A stretch of DNA of 7,303 nucleotides from positions 1 to 7,303 of the forward strand of contig JAISWA010000141.1 of assembly GCA_031271275.1 (NCBI GenBank), given 5' to 3'. This document shows positions 6,208-7,303 of this stretch, one piece after another. How positions within the stretch are numbered: the first letter of the stretch is position 1; each line of letters begins with the position of its first letter. Position numbers and translations under genes: made by a program. The notes beneath the pieces are model-generated. The model saw nothing but the letters and a program-made list of their open reading frames with translations, made no database searches and was not told where the DNA came from. The DNA is from Clostridiales bacterium. GTDB taxonomy: Bacteria > Bacillota > Clostridia > Lachnospirales > WQUN01.

Positions 6208-7303
6208 TTCGTTTCGGAACCGGCGGTTGGCGCGCGTTAATCGGCGACGATTTTACCAAGGCGAACGTGGAGAAACTCATGACCGCGCTGGCGCTTAAAA
6301 TGAAAAAGGAAGGCTCGGACAGCCGCGATTTTGTCATAGGGTACGACCGGCGTTTCCTTTCCCGCGAGGCGGCGGAGTGGGCGGCGGGCGTGATGGCGGC
6401 GCAAGGCATTCACACGTTCCTCATACGGAAGGAAGCCCCCACGCCGCTCATCATGTACACGGTGAAGTATTACAACGCGGCTTACGGGATGTCCGTCACC
6501 GCGAGTCACAACCCCGCGCTGTACAACGGCATTAAAATTTTCAGCGGCGGCGGGCGCGACGCGGACGAGACGGTTACGGCGGAAATTGAAAAGTTTATCG
6601 ACGGGTTGGAAGCGGACGACGTGAAAGCGGCGACGCTTGAGGAAGGCGTTAAAAACGGCGTAATCAGCGTAATCAACCCGCAGAATTTATACATCGACAG
6701 CATATTGCGCACCATCAACACGGACGCGGTGCGCTCGAAGGATTTGAAGGTCGCGTTGGACCCCATGTACGGCGTGAGCAAGACCTCCCTGCAGACGATA
6801 CTGCTGACCGCCCGCTGCGACGTGGACGTTATCCACGACCGGCACGACACGCTTTTCGGCGGCCGGCTGCCCGCCCCCAATTCCGATACGCTTAACACCC
6901 TGCGCAACCATGTGTTGGAGAATGGTTCGGACATCGGTATCGCCACCGACGGCGACGCGGACCGCATAGGGGTTATAGACGAGAAGGGAAATTTCCTGCA
7001 CCCGAATAAAATCCTCGTGCTGCTGTATTATTACCTGCTAAAGAGTAAAAACTGGAAAGGCCCTGTGGTGCGCAACATTTGCACCACGCATATGTTGGAT
7101 AAAATCGCGGCGTCCTTTGGTGAAAAATGTTACGAAGTGCCGGTTGGGTTCAAGCATATTTCCGCGAAAATGAAAGAAACCGGCGCGATTGTGGGCGGGG
7201 AATCTTCCGGCGGGCTGACCGTGCGGGGGCATATCGAAGGCAAGGACGGCATCTACGCGGCGGCGCTGCTCGTCGAGATGATGGCGGTCACCAACAGCAA
7301 ACT
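6204..7303 (+). CDS. Phosphohexomutase (phosphoglucomutase/phosphomannomutase family), 3' end outside window
   Basis: Alpha-D-phosphohexomutase that moves phosphate between C1 and C6 of a hexose or N-acetylhexosamine through a phosphoserine intermediate. The visible 366 residues begin IRFGTGGWRALIGDDF. They hold the active serine S101 in TASHNPALYNGIK, the Mg2+ loop DGDADR at 249-254, and the sugar-binding loop GGESSGG at 331-337. The fourth, phosphate-binding domain is expected beyond the window, since family members are usually about 450-500 residues. The ATG overlaps the GH94 stop (ATGA), with AAGGTGG at 6190-6196 seven bases upstream. Directly after a GH94 enzyme, its likely substrate is the sugar 1-phosphate made there: GlcNAc-1-P if the phosphorylase takes chitobiose, glucose-1-P if it takes cellobiose. 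Substrate cannot be read from the sequence alone. Confidence 0.93.
   Translation, partial: MIRFGTGGWRALIGDDFTKANVEKLMTALALKMKKEGSDSRDFVIGYDRRFLSREAAEWAAGVMAAQGIHTFLIRKEAPTPLIMYTVKYYNAAYGMSVTASHNPALYNGIKIFSGGGRDADETVTAEIEKFIDGLEADDVKAATLEEGVKNGVISVINPQNLYIDSILRTINTDAVRSKDLKVALDPMYGVSKTSLQTILLTARCDVDVIHDRHDTLFGGRLPAPNSDTLNTLRNHVLENGSDIGIATDGDADRIGVIDEKGNFLHPNKILVLLYYYLLKSKNWKGPVVRNICTTHMLDKIAASFGEKCYEVPVGFKHISAKMKETGAIVGGESSGGLTVRGHIEGKDGIYAAALLVEMMAVTNSK

Overview
The window looks like chromosomal DNA from a member of the Bacillota (Firmicutes), most likely an uncultured or gut-type clostridium with moderately high GC. The basis is the gene order rplS - lepB - rbgA, the Gram-positive-style signal peptidase I with one membrane segment, the RbgA/YlqF GTPase, and an EAL-HDOD protein of the YuxH/CdgJ type. 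No rRNA, tRNA, insertion sequence, CRISPR array or phage gene was seen. There is no gene-free stretch over 300 bases; the longest gap is the 160-base divergent region at 2399-2558.

Left block (1-1538, + strand): a tightly packed housekeeping operon. It holds the last 39 codons of ribosomal protein L19, then signal peptidase I (GTG start, 9 bases after rplS), then the 50S-assembly GTPase RbgA, whose ATG shares one base with the lepB stop. A weak hairpin plus T-run overlaps the rbgA stop. Only 14 bases further on, a convergent gene for a pyridoxal/pyridoxamine kinase (pdxK, 1553-2398, - strand) ends.

Middle (2399-2558): a divergent regulatory region. It carries a plausible sigma-A-type promoter for pdxK, a weaker one for the rightward genes, and a nearly perfect 20-bp palindrome between the two -35 boxes. 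A second inverted repeat covers the pdxK Shine-Dalgarno site.

Right block (2559-7303, + strand): three genes that look co-transcribed. They are an EAL-HDOD protein whose EAL site has lost one metal-binding aspartate, a cytosolic GH94 disaccharide phosphorylase resembling N,N'-diacetylchitobiose phosphorylase, and a phosphohexomutase that overlaps it by 4 bases and runs off the window. The last two make a short pathway: phosphorolysis of a beta-1,4 disaccharide to a sugar 1-phosphate plus free sugar, then isomerisation to the 6-phosphate for glycolysis or amino-sugar catabolism. The EAL-HDOD gene is visibly more AT-rich than its neighbours and may be a c-di-GMP-responsive or regulatory add-on to this operon. 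All protein families here are known. The less usual points are the linkage of a degenerate c-di-GMP-type protein to sugar phosphorolysis and the regulatory structures around it.
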